The translations under genes were made by a program, and so were the position numbers. From Neiella litorisoli (GTDB lineage Bacteria > Pseudomonadota > Gammaproteobacteria > Enterobacterales > Neiellaceae), in assembly GCF_014773395.1 (NCBI RefSeq), contig NZ_JACXAF010000001.1, positions 62,001 through 126,000 on the forward strand: 64,000 bases of DNA, read 5' to 3'. The notes under the pieces were generated by a model, which saw only the letters and a program-made list of their open reading frames with translations, was not told the origin of the DNA and ran no database searches. Of this stretch, positions 1-9,934 are shown one piece after another; position 1 is the first letter of the stretch; the number at the start of each line of letters is the position of its first letter.

Positions 1-36
1 GTTGAATTCGACGAACCACTCATCATCATCGAATAA
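1..36 (+). CDS. accB: AccB (biotin carboxyl carrier protein), C-terminal end only
   Basis: The first 36 bases read in frame as [11 protein letters not shown] followed by a stop. This is the characteristic last beta strand of the biotinyl domain of AccB, the acetyl-CoA carboxylase subunit that carries biotin. The gene is cut by the window start, so the biotinylated lysine is outside. It ends 11 bases before the accC ATG, the usual accBC operon layout. Confidence 0.9.
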   Translation, partial: VEFDEPLIIIE

Positions 37-47
37 GCGAGTCCGTC

Positions 48-1391
48 ATGCTAGATAAAGTAGTGATTGCAAACCGAGGCGAAATTGCTCTGCGCGTATT
101 GCGTGCTTGCAAAGAACTCGGCATCAAGACGGTTGCAGTGCATTCGACTGCCGATCGCGATTTAAAACATGTATTGCTGGCTGATGAATCAGTTTGCATT
201 GGCCAACCGCCAGCGACTGCCAGCTATCTCAACATCCCGCGCATTATTGCCGCCGCTGAGGTGACTGGCGCGGTGGCAATTCACCCAGGTTACGGTTTCT
301 TATCGGAAAATGCTGACTTTGCTGAGCAAGTGGAGCAAAGCGGCTTCATCTTCATCGGCCCGAAAGCCGACACCATTCGCGTGATGGGTGACAAGGTTGA
401 AGCCATTAAAGCGATGAAAAAAGCCGGCGTTCCTTGTGTGCCGGGCTCCGATGGCCCATTGGGTGACGACGAAGCGAAAAACATCGCCATTGCCAAGCGC
501 ATTGGCTACCCAGTGATCATTAAGGCATCTGGTGGTGGTGGTGGTCGCGGCATGCGGGTGGTGCGCGCAGAAGAAGATCTGCTGCAATCCATTCAAATGA
601 CCCGAGCTGAAGCCGGCGCAGCCTTTAACAACGATCAGGTGTACATGGAGAAGTATCTTGAAAACCCTCGCCACATTGAGGTTCAAGTACTTGCCGATGG
701 TCAGGGCGGTGCGATTCACTTAGGCGAGCGCGACTGTTCAATGCAGCGCCGCCACCAAAAAGTGATTGAAGAAGCGCCGGCACCGGGGATCACTGAAGAA
801 ATGCGCAAATTCATCGGTGAACGTTGCTGCCGCGCTTGTTTAGAAATTGAATATCGCGGTGCCGGTACCTTCGAATTCTTGTATGAAAACGGCGAGTTCT
901 ACTTTATTGAGATGAACACCCGTATTCAGGTTGAGCACCCAGTTACTGAAATGGTCACTGGCGTTGACTTGATTAAAGAACAGCTGAGAATTGCCGCTGG
1001 TCAACCATTGTCATTCAGCCAAGACGACATCAAGCTCCGTGGCCATGCCATGGAATGTCGGATTAATGCCGAAGATCCAGACAGCTTTATCCCGTCGCCG
1101 GGCACCATTGAGCGCTTCCACCCGCCGGGTGGTTTGGGCATTCGTTGGGACTCTCATATTTACTCAGGTTACAAGGTGCCGCCAAATTACGATTCGATGA
1201 TCGGTAAATTGATTACCTACGGCGAGAATCGCGATGTGGCCATTGCTCGTATGCGCAATGCCTTGGGCGAACTAGTGGTTGATGGCATTAAGACCAACCC
1301 GCCGTTACACCTAAAAATCCTCGCTGATGAGAATTTCCAGCACGGTGGTACCAACATCCACTATCTGGAGAAAAAGCTGGGGATGCAGTAA
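48..1391 (+). CDS. accC: Biotin carboxylase, acetyl-CoA carboxylase subunit
   Basis: AccC carboxylates the biotin on AccB using ATP and bicarbonate, the first half-reaction of malonyl-CoA synthesis for fatty acids, in the cytosol. The 447 residues match the family norm (E. coli 449). The N-terminal fold opens with [13 protein letters not shown]. The ATP-grasp glycine loop [13 protein letters not shown] lies near residue 160, and the active-site stretch [14 protein letters not shown] lies near residues 285-300. The ATG is 11 bases after the accB stop, so the two are co-transcribed and probably translationally coupled. A strong terminator starts 22 bases after the stop. In many gammaproteobacteria prmA-dusB-fis follow at once; here they lie 10.9 kb further on. 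Confidence 0.98.
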   Translation: MLDKVVIANRGEIALRVLRACKELGIKTVAVHSTADRDLKHVLLADESVCIGQPPATASYLNIPRIIAAAEVTGAVAIHPGYGFLSENADFAEQVEQSGFIFIGPKADTIRVMGDKVEAIKAMKKAGVPCVPGSDGPLGDDEAKNIAIAKRIGYPVIIKASGGGGGRGMRVVRAEEDLLQSIQMTRAEAGAAFNNDQVYMEKYLENPRHIEVQVLADGQGGAIHLGERDCSMQRRHQKVIEEAPAPGITEEMRKFIGERCCRACLEIEYRGAGTFEFLYENGEFYFIEMNTRIQVEHPVTEMVTGVDLIKEQLRIAAGQPLSFSQDDIKLRGHAMECRINAEDPDSFIPSPGTIERFHPPGGLGIRWDSHIYSGYKVPPNYDSMIGKLITYGENRDVAIARMRNALGELVVDGIKTNPPLHLKILADENFQHGGTNIHYLEKKLGMQ

Positions 1392-1412
1392 CCCACAGCA
1401 AGTAAAAACAGC

Positions 1413-1440
1413 AAACGCAGCCACATTGGCTGCGTTTTTT
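1413..1440 (+). terminator. Intrinsic terminator of accBC
   Basis: A perfect 11-bp stem (AAACGCAGCCA pairing with TGGCTGCGTTT) around a 3-base loop runs into a U-run. It ends the accBC transcript and separates it from the block inserted before prmA. Confidence 0.9.
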
Positions 1441-1539
1441 GTTTAGCGGCTAAGCGACTGTTCTCTTCGGCCTAGCGATCGCAGACCAGCGGTCGACGAT
1501 GCACAACTGCTCTGACCTTAAATTATTTCTTGTATAAAA

Positions 1540-1858
1540 TTAAATTATGATAAGCCAATCACAAAGTGAGCGTGGAACCGGTCCCACAGATAATGTATTC
1601 TTCATTTCACGGTTATAGCTCCAATTGCCCGCAGTTGAGGATTGCCATAACGCATGTTTCGGGTCCTAGCCTACCTAAACAGCAGCGCCAATAGTCAACC
1701 TGCGATTAGCCGCAATGGTGAGCCATACCGCCTTCTTATAAGTGTGTTGCGCGCACGTTCTAGCCTTTCGTCGCTCGCATCAGCTTCCATGCTGGCACTA
1801 CTTATCAGATGTTACCTAGCCTTTTTTGTTACCCAGACCCATGGTCTGGGTTTTTTTT
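1540..1858 (+). ncRNA. Candidate non-coding transcript in the accC-ROK gap
   Basis: The 667-base gap between accC and the ROK gene holds no convincing ORF. It does contain a second, independent intrinsic terminator at 1831-1858, about 390 bases after the accBC terminator. An AT-rich stretch near 1520-1550 (TATAAA and TATGAT hexamers) could supply a promoter. The 7-mer CTAGCCT occurs three times (1666-1672, 1760-1766, 1816-1822), the last just before the terminator. No hallmark of 6S RNA, tmRNA, RNase P RNA or Spot 42 is present. The 5' end given is a guess. The remaining bases up to 2058 hold only the upstream region of the ROK gene. Confidence 0.3.
1831..1858 (+). terminator. Orphan intrinsic terminator
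   Basis: A 9-bp stem (ACCCAGACC with GGTCTGGGT), loop CAT, is followed by eight T. It works only for plus-strand transcription, and no coding gene lies between it and the accBC terminator. Confidence 0.85.
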
Positions 1859-2058
1859 GCTCAATTGGTCACAAAACTCTATTTGCAGTGAACCTCTATT
1901 CAAGTTACAACAAAGTTAGGACTGCAAAATAATACTCAAAATAAATACACGGCAGATATTCAGCGCGAGATAATTGCTTTGCACAACATAAAAATACTCA
2001 GCGTTGACCAAGCAGCAGTCTGCTCCAAACACGACTTTAGGCCATTACAAGAACTACC

Positions 2059-3246
2059 ATGAAAAAAATCACAGATACCGAACAAATCCGAGCGTCCAAT
2101 CGCAAGCAAATCGTTGCTGCATTGCGTGCTCATGGACCATTGGCACGGGTAGAACTTTGTGAGATCACAAGCTTGAGCCCCGCCACCGTCACGGCAATCA
2201 CATCTGATCTATTTAGTATTGGTTTTCTCAAAGAAAGCAGTACTACTCCCGAAGGACATCAGGGTCGAGGTCGCCCCAAGGTCAATATTGACCTCAACTC
2301 AGAAGCAGCTTTTGTCATCGGTATTCTGCCCTCGGTCAACCAGCTTGAATTTGTCCTTGGTGACTTAAAAGGCAACCTGCGTGAAACGCACAAGGTGGCC
2401 ATTCAGCTCGATCGCCTCGATGAAGAGCAATTCATTACCTTGGTGATTGACGGCATCAATGACTTTCTGGCCTTTACCGGCATCGATCGCAATCGCCTCA
2501 GCGCCATCGGCATTGCGATGCAAGGCCCCGTAGACAGCGACGCGGGCGTGATCACCTGGAGTCCTGCGCTATCGATTACCAACGTCCAGATCTGCCAGCC
2601 GCTCGAAGAACGGTTTAACGTGCCGGTTGGCATTGCCAATGACTCAGATATCGTGGCATTGGCCTTGCGCCATTTAAATAACTACTCCCATGACATCAAC
2701 CTGCTGAGCATTGTGCTCGGCCAAGGTGTGGGTATGGGTGCTTTAATCAATGGCCAACTTTACTCTGGCTCTCGCGGCGCCGCCGGCGAGTTTGGTCATG
2801 TCAAGTTCAACCTCGAAGGGCCGCAGTGCCGCTGTGGTGCGCGCGGCTGTATTGAAGCCTATTGCAGCGACTACGCACTATATCGCGACGCTGCCACCAT
2901 CATGCATTTGCCGAGCTCAGATAACCATCGGCCAACCGCCGCTCAAATGCAGGCGATCCTTGATGAACTCGACAATGGCAACGAGGCGCTGCAGCGCATT
3001 TTTGATCAAGCCGGACGAGTGTTAGGACTCGGCATTGCCAACTTAGTCACTGTGCTTGATCCTGAGCGCGTCATTATTACCGGCGCCGGTGTTCATGGCT
3101 TCCCTTATATGGAACAAAGTTTGAAGCGAGCAATGAGCGAGTCGCTCCTGCCAAACCATTCAACCGACATTGTTGAGAGTTACAGCTGGCAAGAAGACTT
3201 AAAAGCAACTGGGGTGATTCAGCTGAGTCTAGAGCGAGGCGATTAA
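2059..3246 (+). CDS. ROK-family transcriptional repressor (NagC/Mlc-like)
   Basis: The protein has 395 residues. An N-terminal winged helix-turn-helix (about residues 10-60, with ARVELCEITSLSPATVTAI) is followed by a ROK domain. The ROK zinc-site signature is intact: GHV, then CRCGARGCIEAYC around residues 255-275. The kinase ATP motif DxGGT near the start of the ROK domain is missing (the stretch reads VIGILPSVNQLEF), so I infer a DNA-binding repressor without sugar kinase activity. The effector is unknown; NagC and Mlc respond to amino-sugar or glucose transport. The gene stands alone, divergent from the phhB and tal-tkt genes beyond it, so control of sugar or pentose-phosphate genes is possible but unproven. 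No strong ribosome site precedes the ATG. Confidence 0.85.
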   Translation: MKKITDTEQIRASNRKQIVAALRAHGPLARVELCEITSLSPATVTAITSDLFSIGFLKESSTTPEGHQGRGRPKVNIDLNSEAAFVIGILPSVNQLEFVLGDLKGNLRETHKVAIQLDRLDEEQFITLVIDGINDFLAFTGIDRNRLSAIGIAMQGPVDSDAGVITWSPALSITNVQICQPLEERFNVPVGIANDSDIVALALRHLNNYSHDINLLSIVLGQGVGMGALINGQLYSGSRGAAGEFGHVKFNLEGPQCRCGARGCIEAYCSDYALYRDAATIMHLPSSDNHRPTAAQMQAILDELDNGNEALQRIFDQAGRVLGLGIANLVTVLDPERVIITGAGVHGFPYMEQSLKRAMSESLLPNHSTDIVESYSWQEDLKATGVIQLSLERGD

Positions 3247-3301
3247 TTCACTGTCCAGTTTTGTTGCCACTGTGGTGTGAATAAAAAACAAACAGAAAAA
3301 G

Positions 3302-3330
3302 TGTGATCTAAATCACCTTTCTACTATAAT
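3302..3330 (+). promoter_or_regulatory. CRP/FNR-like palindrome and -10 box of the small gene
   Basis: TGTGATCTAAATCACC at 3302-3317 fits the CRP pattern TGTGA-N6-TCACA with one mismatch and contains the perfect palindrome GTGAT-N4-ATCAC. A consensus -10 TATAAT lies at 3325-3330, with no recognisable -35 other than the palindrome. The palindrome centre would be about 27 bases upstream of the start of transcription, a position more often repressive than activating for CRP. An FNR-type regulator is an alternative. Confidence 0.55.
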
Positions 3331-3374
3331 CAGCCCGAGCAATCCGCTCGAACTGATTTTAAGAGGAGAGAAAG

Positions 3375-3464
3375 GTGAACAGTCGACTCAAGAAGACCCT
3401 TGAGGACACCCCGTACAGCTTGTGGCTAACGCCGCAGCGGTACATACCAGAAGCGCGGGGTTAA
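3375..3464 (+). CDS. Candidate 29-residue small protein
   Basis: A GTG-initiated ORF of 29 codons sits 7 bases after a strong ribosome site (AGGAG at 3363-3367). It begins MNSRLKKTLEDTPYSLWLT and ends in a proline- and arginine-containing tail, PEARG. It has its own apparent promoter with a CRP-like palindrome upstream, and an intrinsic terminator 23 bases after the stop. The whole unit is therefore a compact transcript of about 180 bases between the ROK gene and phhB. There is no membrane segment or signal peptide. I do not recognise the family. It could be a small protein, a leader peptide, or the coding part of a dual-function RNA. The support is the full set of expression signals around a very short frame. 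Confidence 0.55.
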   Translation: MNSRLKKTLEDTPYSLWLTPQRYIPEARG

Positions 3465-3487
3465 TCATGACAGTCGAAAATTGACAA

Positions 3488-3516
3488 GGCCAGCGATTCA
3501 ACCAGCTGGCCTTTTT
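3488..3516 (+). terminator. Intrinsic terminator after the small gene
   Basis: GGCCAGC (3488-3494) pairs with GCTGGCC (3505-3511) around a 10-base loop, followed by five T. The minus strand has no comparable U-run, so it serves the plus-strand small transcript and not phhB. Confidence 0.75.
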
Positions 3517-3556
3517 CTTGGCTAAATTTGAATTGATAGCCATCCACCTTGAAGCG

Positions 3557-3892
3557 TCATGAAAGCGCATCGGTTTTCGCGGCCATGACAAAATCGTTTT
3601 TGTGTAACCCTTTGATTTTATGAGTCCACCAAGTCACCGTCACCTTGCCCCACTCGGTTAAAATGGCCGGATGATGACCATGCTGTTCAGCCAACTCCCC
3701 AACTTGGTTGGAAAATGCTAACGCCTCGACAAAGTTAGTGAAACGAAACTGCCGCACTAACTTCAATATGCCCAGATCATCAAAGACCTGCCATTGGGGT
3801 ACTTCTGCAGCTAGCGCCGGCATTTGTTCATCGGTTACCCGAGGCGCATCAGCACGGCACGCATCGCAAGTTTGTTGGGCCAGCTCTGTCAT
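3557..3892 (-). CDS. phhB: Pterin-4a-carbinolamine dehydratase
   Basis: PhhB dehydrates 4a-hydroxytetrahydrobiopterin, which regenerates the pterin cofactor used by phenylalanine hydroxylase, and can act as a dimerisation cofactor. It has 111 residues, the normal size. The family signature is clear: [18 protein letters not shown] followed by [14 protein letters not shown] around residues 68-105, with the active-site histidines in GHHP and the H of THKIKGLH. No phenylalanine hydroxylase gene (phhA) is adjacent, though the two are often neighbours in pseudomonads, so its substrate in this genome is open. It is transcribed alone, on the strand opposite to the ROK gene and upstream of no obvious partner. 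Confidence 0.93.
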   Translation of the reverse strand: MTELAQQTCDACRADAPRVTDEQMPALAAEVPQWQVFDDLGILKLVRQFRFTNFVEALAFSNQVGELAEQHGHHPAILTEWGKVTVTWWTHKIKGLHKNDFVMAAKTDALS

Positions 3893-3960
3893 GGTTATGT
3901 CCTTTAATCGTCGTTTTAGGTGTCACTGTTTAACGTCTCACTAAGACTAGTCGATCAGGC

Positions 3961-3992
3961 AAACAAAAAGGGCTACCCGAAGGCAGCCCTTT
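3961..3992 (-). terminator. Intrinsic terminator of tal-tkt
   Basis: On the minus strand AAAGGGCT pairs with AGCCCTTT, with a further GCC/GGT end and a UUCG tetraloop, then a U-rich tail (complement of 3961-3969). It lies 18 bases after the tkt stop. Confidence 0.85.
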
Positions 3993-4010
3993 AACATAGT
4001 TGGGTTTGGC

Positions 4011-6002
4011 TTACAGGCTGTTGGCTGCTTCAACAACTGCCTCAGCAGTAATGTTGAAGTGCTTGAACAAATCGCCGGCAGGCGCTGACTCACCATAAGT
4101 GGTCATGCCAATAACTTTGCCGCCTAAACCAACATACTTCCACCAGAAGTCAACATGCAGCGCTTCAACTGCGACGCGCTTAGTAACCGCTGCTGGCAAC
4201 ACAGATTCTTTGTACGCGGCGTCTTGCGCATCAAATACCGTGGTACATGGCATCGAAACCACACGAACCGCTTTGCCTTGTTCGGTCAAGGTTGCTGCTG
4301 CGCTAACCGCGAGTTCAACTTCAGAGCCGGTGGCAATCAGAATGATTTCTGGGGTCGCGTCAGAGTCAACCAACACATAACCACCTTTGGCAACGTCTGC
4401 TTGTTGCTCGGCCGAGCGAGCCATCGGCGCCAAGCCTTGACGAGATAGAACCAGAGCAGTCGGGCCGTCAGTTTTCTCAACACCTGACTTCCAAGCAACA
4501 CCTGTTTCAAACTCATCACATGGCCGCCACGTGTCCAAGTTAGGCGTGTTACGCATGTTCGCCACTTGCTCAACTGGCTGGTGCGTTGGACCGTCTTCAC
4601 CCAGGCCGATTGAGTCGTGGGTATAAACGTGTACCAAACGCTTCTTCATCAACGCCGCCATCCGCAATGCGTTACGGGCGTATTCCATGAACACCAAGAA
4701 AGTTGCGCCGTAAGGGATGAAACCACCATGCAACGCCAAGCCATTCATGATGGCACTCATACCAAATTCACGAACACCATAGTGCAGGTAGTTACCTTCA
4801 GCATCGTCGCCAGTGATCGACTTCGACGATTTATGGAAGGTCAGGTTTGATGGAGCCAAATCAGCCGAGCCACCGAGTAATTCAGGCAGTTCTGCACCGA
4901 TCACATCCAATACGTTTTGTGACGCTTTACGCGATGCAACTTTGTTTGGCTCTGCGGCAAACTTAGCCAGCATCTCAGTGGACACTTGCTCCCAGTTTGC
5001 AGGCAGCTCGCCCGTTGCCCGACGCTTCAGCTCTGCAGCTTCTGCTGGGTATTCTGCCGCGTAGGCTTCGAATAGTGCATTCCACGCAGTTTCTTTTTCA
5101 GCACCGGCATCAAGCGCATTCCAGCCTGAGTATATGTCGGCAGGCACTTCAAAATCACCGTATTGCCAACCCAAGGCTTCTTTCGATGCTTTGATTTCGT
5201 CGGCACCGAGTGGCGCACCGTGACAGTCGTGGCTGCCGGCTTTGTTTGGTGAGCCAAAACCAATCACGGTTTTGCAGCAAATCAGCGTTGGTTTTTCACT
5301 GTCGCCTTGTGCCAGCTTAATTGCCGCAGCAACAGCTTCAGGATCGTGACCATCAACATTTTCGATCACTTGCCAGCCATAAGCGCGAAAGCGAGCTGGG
5401 GTGTCATCGGTAAACCAGCCTTCTACTTCGCCGTCAATGGAGATGCCATTGTCGTCATAGAACGCCACCAGTTTGCCCAGTTTCAAGGTGCCGGCCAGCG
5501 AACATACTTCGTGAGAAATACCTTCCATCATGCAGCCATCGCCCAAGAAGCAATAGGTGTAGTGGTCAACAACATCAAAGTTTGGTTTGTTGAAGTTTGC
5601 CGCCAGAATTTTTTCTGCTGCAGCAAAACCTACGGCATTGGCAATACCTTGGCCAAGCGGGCCAGTGGTGGTCTCAATGCCCGGCGCATAGCCGTATTCA
5701 GGGTGACCGGCAGTGCGAGAATGCAACTGACGGAATTGCTTGAGATCGTCGAGGCTCAAGTCGTAGCCGCTCAAGTGCAGCAAGCTATAAATCAGCATGG
5801 AGCCGTGGCCGTTGGACAGGACAAAACGGTCGCGGTTGAACCAGTCTGGATTGCTTGGGTTGTGGTTAAGAAAATCATTCCACAACACTTCAGCAATATC
5901 AGCCATACCCATAGGCGCACCTGGGTGACCAGAGTTGGCTTTTTGTACCCCATCCATACTCAGGGCGCGGATGGCGTTCGCTAAATCTTTACGGGATTGC
6001 AT
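4011..6002 (-). CDS. tkt: Transketolase
   Basis: Transketolase is a thiamine-diphosphate enzyme that moves two-carbon units between ketose and aldose phosphates in the non-oxidative pentose phosphate pathway (cytosol). Its 663 residues equal E. coli TktA. The sequence opens with [20 protein letters not shown], and GHPGAPMG supplies the cofactor and substrate histidine region. The ThDP motif [13 protein letters not shown] is at about residues 154-166 and the pyrimidine domain is near [12 protein letters not shown]. It follows tal by 9 bases on the same strand, so the two steps of the pathway share a transcript that ends at a strong terminator. Confidence 0.98.
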   Translation of the reverse strand: MQSRKDLANAIRALSMDGVQKANSGHPGAPMGMADIAEVLWNDFLNHNPSNPDWFNRDRFVLSNGHGSMLIYSLLHLSGYDLSLDDLKQFRQLHSRTAGHPEYGYAPGIETTTGPLGQGIANAVGFAAAEKILAANFNKPNFDVVDHYTYCFLGDGCMMEGISHEVCSLAGTLKLGKLVAFYDDNGISIDGEVEGWFTDDTPARFRAYGWQVIENVDGHDPEAVAAAIKLAQGDSEKPTLICCKTVIGFGSPNKAGSHDCHGAPLGADEIKASKEALGWQYGDFEVPADIYSGWNALDAGAEKETAWNALFEAYAAEYPAEAAELKRRATGELPANWEQVSTEMLAKFAAEPNKVASRKASQNVLDVIGAELPELLGGSADLAPSNLTFHKSSKSITGDDAEGNYLHYGVREFGMSAIMNGLALHGGFIPYGATFLVFMEYARNALRMAALMKKRLVHVYTHDSIGLGEDGPTHQPVEQVANMRNTPNLDTWRPCDEFETGVAWKSGVEKTDGPTALVLSRQGLAPMARSAEQQADVAKGGYVLVDSDATPEIILIATGSEVELAVSAAATLTEQGKAVRVVSMPCTTVFDAQDAAYKESVLPAAVTKRVAVEALHVDFWWKYVGLGGKVIGMTTYGESAPAGDLFKHFNITAEAVVEAANSL

Positions 6003-6011
6003 GAGAACCTC

Positions 6012-6977
6012 TTATCTGACTGCTTGAATACCGGCCAGCAGTTTGTCTTCCATTATGCCTTGATCCACTGTGAAGCCGCGGATGCCTTCAGCCAACTTTT
6101 CAGTTGCCATGGCATCTTCGTTGTGGCCCCAGCGGAACTCAGCTTCTGTCATTAATGCAGGCTTCTCTTGACTGGCCGCAACCGGTTTGAGCGCAGTTTC
6201 GAGCGTGCCTTCCATGCCTTCCAGCTCTTCCAACAGCGCAGGGCTGATGGTTAAGCGGTCACAGCCAGCCAACGCAATGATTTCGCCAGAATTACGGAAG
6301 CTGGCGCCCATCACAATGGTGTCGTAACCATGTTCTTTATAATATTGGTAAATCTTCGAAACACCGATCACGCCAGGCTCTTCAGCCGCGGCATACTCCG
6401 TGCCCGGATTTGCTTTTTTGTACCAGTCTAAGATTCGGCCAACAAATGGCGAAATCAGGTACGCGCCAGCTTCGGCACAGGCGCGCGCCTGAGCAAAGCT
6501 GAATAACAGCGTCAGGTTACACTTGATGCCTTCTTTTTCAAGTTGTTCTGCCGCGCGGATGCCTTCCCACGTTGAAGCCAGCTTAATCAGTACTCGCTCT
6601 CGGCTCGTACCGGCTTCTTCATACATGGCAATTAGCTTACGAGCTTTGGCAACGCTCGCTTCGGTGTCGAATGATAACCGCGCATCGACTTCAGTGGAAA
6701 CCTTGCCGGGCACTTGTTTGAGGATTTCTTGTCCCATGGCAACAATTAGCTTGTCTGCAGCCAGTGCAACCGCTTGTTGATCGTCCTCAGTTTGCTCAGC
6801 GGCCCACTTGAGAATGTCATTCAATAGCGGCTGATAGGTATCCAAAGCCATTGCTTTGAGGATCAAAGACGGGTTAGTCGTCGCATCTTCCGGTTTAAAG
6901 CGAGCAATTGCATCAACATCGCCGGTATCTGCAACCACAGTCGTCACCTGCTTAAGTTGCTCAAGGATATTTGCCAT
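6012..6977 (-). CDS. tal: Transaldolase
   Basis: Transaldolase transfers dihydroxyacetone units between sugar phosphates through a lysine Schiff base, partnering transketolase in the non-oxidative pentose phosphate pathway. It has 321 residues, a class I (TalB-like) protein (E. coli 317). The catalytic lysine is in [17 protein letters not shown], near residue 132. Other family blocks include [12 protein letters not shown] and the phosphate-binding region [12 protein letters not shown]. It is the first gene of a two-gene operon with tkt, 9 bases apart. A likely sigma-70 promoter lies just upstream, and the ribosome site is a weak GGA before the ATG. Confidence 0.98.
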   Translation of the reverse strand: MANILEQLKQVTTVVADTGDVDAIARFKPEDATTNPSLILKAMALDTYQPLLNDILKWAAEQTEDDQQAVALAADKLIVAMGQEILKQVPGKVSTEVDARLSFDTEASVAKARKLIAMYEEAGTSRERVLIKLASTWEGIRAAEQLEKEGIKCNLTLLFSFAQARACAEAGAYLISPFVGRILDWYKKANPGTEYAAAEEPGVIGVSKIYQYYKEHGYDTIVMGASFRNSGEIIALAGCDRLTISPALLEELEGMEGTLETALKPVAASQEKPALMTEAEFRWGHNEDAMATEKLAEGIRGFTVDQGIMEDKLLAGIQAVR

Positions 6978-7007
6978 GTGGTCGTCCTACTAATGTATTT
7001 ACTGTTT

Positions 7008-7036
7008 CTTTTATGAGAGTTTTTGCGCAGTGACAA
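7008..7036 (-). promoter_or_regulatory. Likely sigma-70 promoter of tal-tkt
   Basis: On the minus strand TTGTCA (complement of 7031-7036) is separated by 17 bases from TAAAAG (complement of 7008-7013), about 30 bases upstream of the tal ATG. The -35 is near consensus and the -10 is moderate. Confidence 0.45.
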
Positions 7037-7466
7037 CACTGCTCCAGCGACCCTCGCCAATGTGAGAAATGGGTAGTCCAAGCTAGTGACTACCAGAGTG
7101 CTCACTCGATATTGAGAGCAACCGAGTCACACCAAATTCATTCATCGTTGAACGAGAGTATGAGGATGTCGGCGACTTGCGACATCAAAAGGCGCCTGAT
7201 CCAACCAGTAAAGCGGATCGAAACGGACGCTCATTGTACAGCCTTGATGCCGGATTTCGACTATTTATGCGAATAATTGCAATAATTATTTAGCCAAAGA
7301 GTCCCAGAACTCGTTCATGGCTAAGGTATGAGATTGGACTAAGGAATTGAATTACTAATTTTGGTTTTGTAATAACCAATTTCGGCGTTTGCCAGTGACG
7401 CTCACAACAACGGCTTACTACGGTGAATTTGCCAAGTTGCCGCATGATAATGCGGCGTATTGGGCA
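7037..7466. other. Gene-free stretch between tal and the small conserved gene
   Basis: About 430 bases without a credible ORF. It contains AT-rich tracts around 7260-7390 with a direct repeat of AATAATT, and a short inverted repeat TTGCCGCA-N6-TGCGGCG at 7436-7457 close to the end of the minus-strand small gene, without a clear U-run. I see no recognisable RNA or operator. Confidence 0.4.
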
Positions 7467-7700
7467 TTATTCGAAATCAACTTCAGTGACGATTTCGGCC
7501 GAAGAGAGCGGCAGCACTCGGTCGCCAATGCGATTCAGTAAGTGACACTCGCCGGCTAATACGGCAATGATTTGCTTACCTTCTTTGTATTCCAGCGGAA
7601 TAATGGCACGACCACCATCACCCACCTGCAACTCGAGGATCTCATCCCGAAGACGGAGATCTGATTCGCTGAAAAACAATACTGTTACTTTTAGGTTCAT
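7467..7700 (-). CDS. Small conserved protein, TIGR02922-like
   Basis: The protein has 77 residues starting MNLKVTVLFF. This ATG is chosen because AGGTGGG (complement of 7708-7714) sits 7 bases upstream. A longer frame to 7727 exists but has no ribosome site. The sequence alternates short beta-like strands (VTVLFF, RAIIPLEY, KQIIAVL, HLLNRIG) with the acidic end EVDFE. I think it resembles the uncharacterised TIGR02922 family of Alteromonadales, from memory only. Its size and strand pattern recall CsrA, but CsrA signature residues are absent. Function unknown. It lies alone upstream of glnK-amtB on the same strand but after the amtB terminator, so it is a separate transcript. Confidence 0.7.
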   Translation of the reverse strand: MNLKVTVLFFSESDLRLRDEILELQVGDGGRAIIPLEYKEGKQIIAVLAGECHLLNRIGDRVLPLSSAEIVTEVDFE

Positions 7701-7855
7701 GATGCGTCCCACCTGCTTCACGGTCAAATCGACTGACCCAACCTACTACTGACAAAATATTTCCAATTGGGTCGGCTTTAGACTATCGCGCTTTTCAACC
7801 CGAAAGGCAATTATCGACACCACATTCACAACACTCAGCATGACTGCCAAGTTAG

Positions 7856-7880
7856 CAAAAAGCCGGGCGAACCCGGCTTT
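7856..7880 (-). terminator. Intrinsic terminator of glnK-amtB
   Basis: On the minus strand AGCCGGG-UUCG-CCCGGCU is followed by a U-run (complement of the A-run before 7861). It sits 15 bases after the amtB stop. Confidence 0.9.
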
Positions 7881-7895
7881 TCATGACGTTGCTGA

Positions 7896-9185
7896 TTACA
7901 GATCGTAACCACGCTCGTCGTGGAGCACTAAGTCGAGGCCCTGTGTTTCTTCATCTGCAGTCACTCGCAGATCAACAAACACGCTGACCAGCTTCAACAG
8001 AATCCAGGTGACCACTGCGGTATAGACAAATGTTGCCACCACACCGGTTGCCTGAACGACAAACTGAGAGCCAATGGTCATGCCATCGGCCAGCCCCTGA
8101 CCGCTGAAGATACCCAGTTCAGCAGAAGCAAATACCGCTGCCAACAAGGTACCTAGAATGCCGCCAACACCGTGGACTGGGAAAACATCCAATGAGTCGT
8201 CGATTTTTAATTTACGTTTAATTAGCTGAGTGGCGTAATAACACACCACACCGGCACTCAGACCAATCACTAAGGCGCCCATTGGGCCAACAAAACCCGA
8301 AGCTGGGGTAATGGTACCCAAACCAGCAACCATACCGGTGACGATACCCAGCACCGACGGTTTACCGTATTTGATCCATTCCATCGCCATCCAAGCCAAG
8401 GAACCGGCTGCCGCAGAAATATGAGTCACGGTCATTGCCATGGCCGCATCACCATTAGCCGCTAACGCCGAACCACCATTAAAGCCAAACCAGCCCACCC
8501 ACAGCATACCGGCACCACAGACGGTCATGGTCAGGTTATGCGGCGGCATTGGTTGGGTTGGGAAACCTTTACGTGGTCCCAACACCAGCGCAGCAACCAG
8601 CGCAGCAACACCAGCAGTGATATGCACCACGGTACCACCGGCGAAGTCCAGCAAGCCCATTTCACCGAGCCAGCCGCCACCCCAAACCCAGTGAGTGACC
8701 GGCGCATAAACGGCCAGCAACCACAGCGCAGAGAAAATCACAACGGCCGAAAAACGCATCCGCTCAGCAAAACCACCGATGATCAGTGCTGGTGTAATGA
8801 TGGCAAAGGTCATCTGGAATAAAGCAAACAAAGAGGCTGGAATATCGCCATTGAGCGCTTGCTCGGTTAAACCGGCAAAGAATATATGGTCGAACGAGCC
8901 AACCAAACCATTGCTGGCTTCACCAAAGGCCATGGTGTACCCCACCAGCAGCCAGAGCACCGAAGCGATACAGGCAATGGCAAAACACTGCATCAGTACC
9001 GACAGAATATTCTTCGCTCGGACCAAGCCGCCGTAAAACAGCGCCAAGCCTGGCAGCGTCATGAACAGCACGAGCGCTGTTGAAGTTAAAATCCAAGCCG
9101 TGTTGCCGCCGTTGAGCGCCTCTTCTGCGCGGGCAACACCAGAGATACTCATGAGCGCGCAGGCCCATAAAGCAAATTTAAACAT
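7896..9185 (-). CDS. amtB: Ammonium transporter AmtB
   Basis: AmtB is an inner-membrane ammonium channel of the Amt/Rh family, active under nitrogen limitation and blocked by binding of the P-II protein GlnK. The 429 residues include a cleavable-looking signal peptide (MFKFALWACALMSISGVARA) and about eleven membrane segments. The twin conduction histidines are visible in PVTHWVWGGGW and in DVFPVHGVGGILGTLL, and the entry region carries GLALFYGGLVRAKN. The gene follows glnK by 32 bases in the classic glnK-amtB operon and ends at a strong terminator, so transport and its regulator are made together. Confidence 0.97.
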   Translation of the reverse strand: MFKFALWACALMSISGVARAEEALNGGNTAWILTSTALVLFMTLPGLALFYGGLVRAKNILSVLMQCFAIACIASVLWLLVGYTMAFGEASNGLVGSFDHIFFAGLTEQALNGDIPASLFALFQMTFAIITPALIIGGFAERMRFSAVVIFSALWLLAVYAPVTHWVWGGGWLGEMGLLDFAGGTVVHITAGVAALVAALVLGPRKGFPTQPMPPHNLTMTVCGAGMLWVGWFGFNGGSALAANGDAAMAMTVTHISAAAGSLAWMAMEWIKYGKPSVLGIVTGMVAGLGTITPASGFVGPMGALVIGLSAGVVCYYATQLIKRKLKIDDSLDVFPVHGVGGILGTLLAAVFASAELGIFSGQGLADGMTIGSQFVVQATGVVATFVYTAVVTWILLKLVSVFVDLRVTADEETQGLDLVLHDERGYDL

Positions 9186-9217
9186 GATTAGGTTCCTATT
9201 TATTATTCGATGCGCTG

Positions 9218-9934
<717 letters not shown>

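Noticed and set aside
1540-1858. 6S RNA, tmRNA or RNase P RNA in the accC-ROK gap
   Set aside because: None of the diagnostic conserved blocks of these RNAs is present on either strand.
1654-1932. 92-codon plus-strand ORF in the accC-ROK gap
   Set aside because: It runs through an intrinsic terminator, has no ribosome site and has unnatural composition; the stretch is better explained as non-coding.
5307-5984. 225-codon ORF antisense to tkt
   Set aside because: It is a frame shadow of a highly conserved transketolase gene, with no ribosome site and no family resemblance.
7467-7700. CsrA identity for the small conserved protein
   Set aside because: Size and beta content are similar, but the CsrA N-terminal MLILTRRVGE-type signature and RNA-binding residues are absent.
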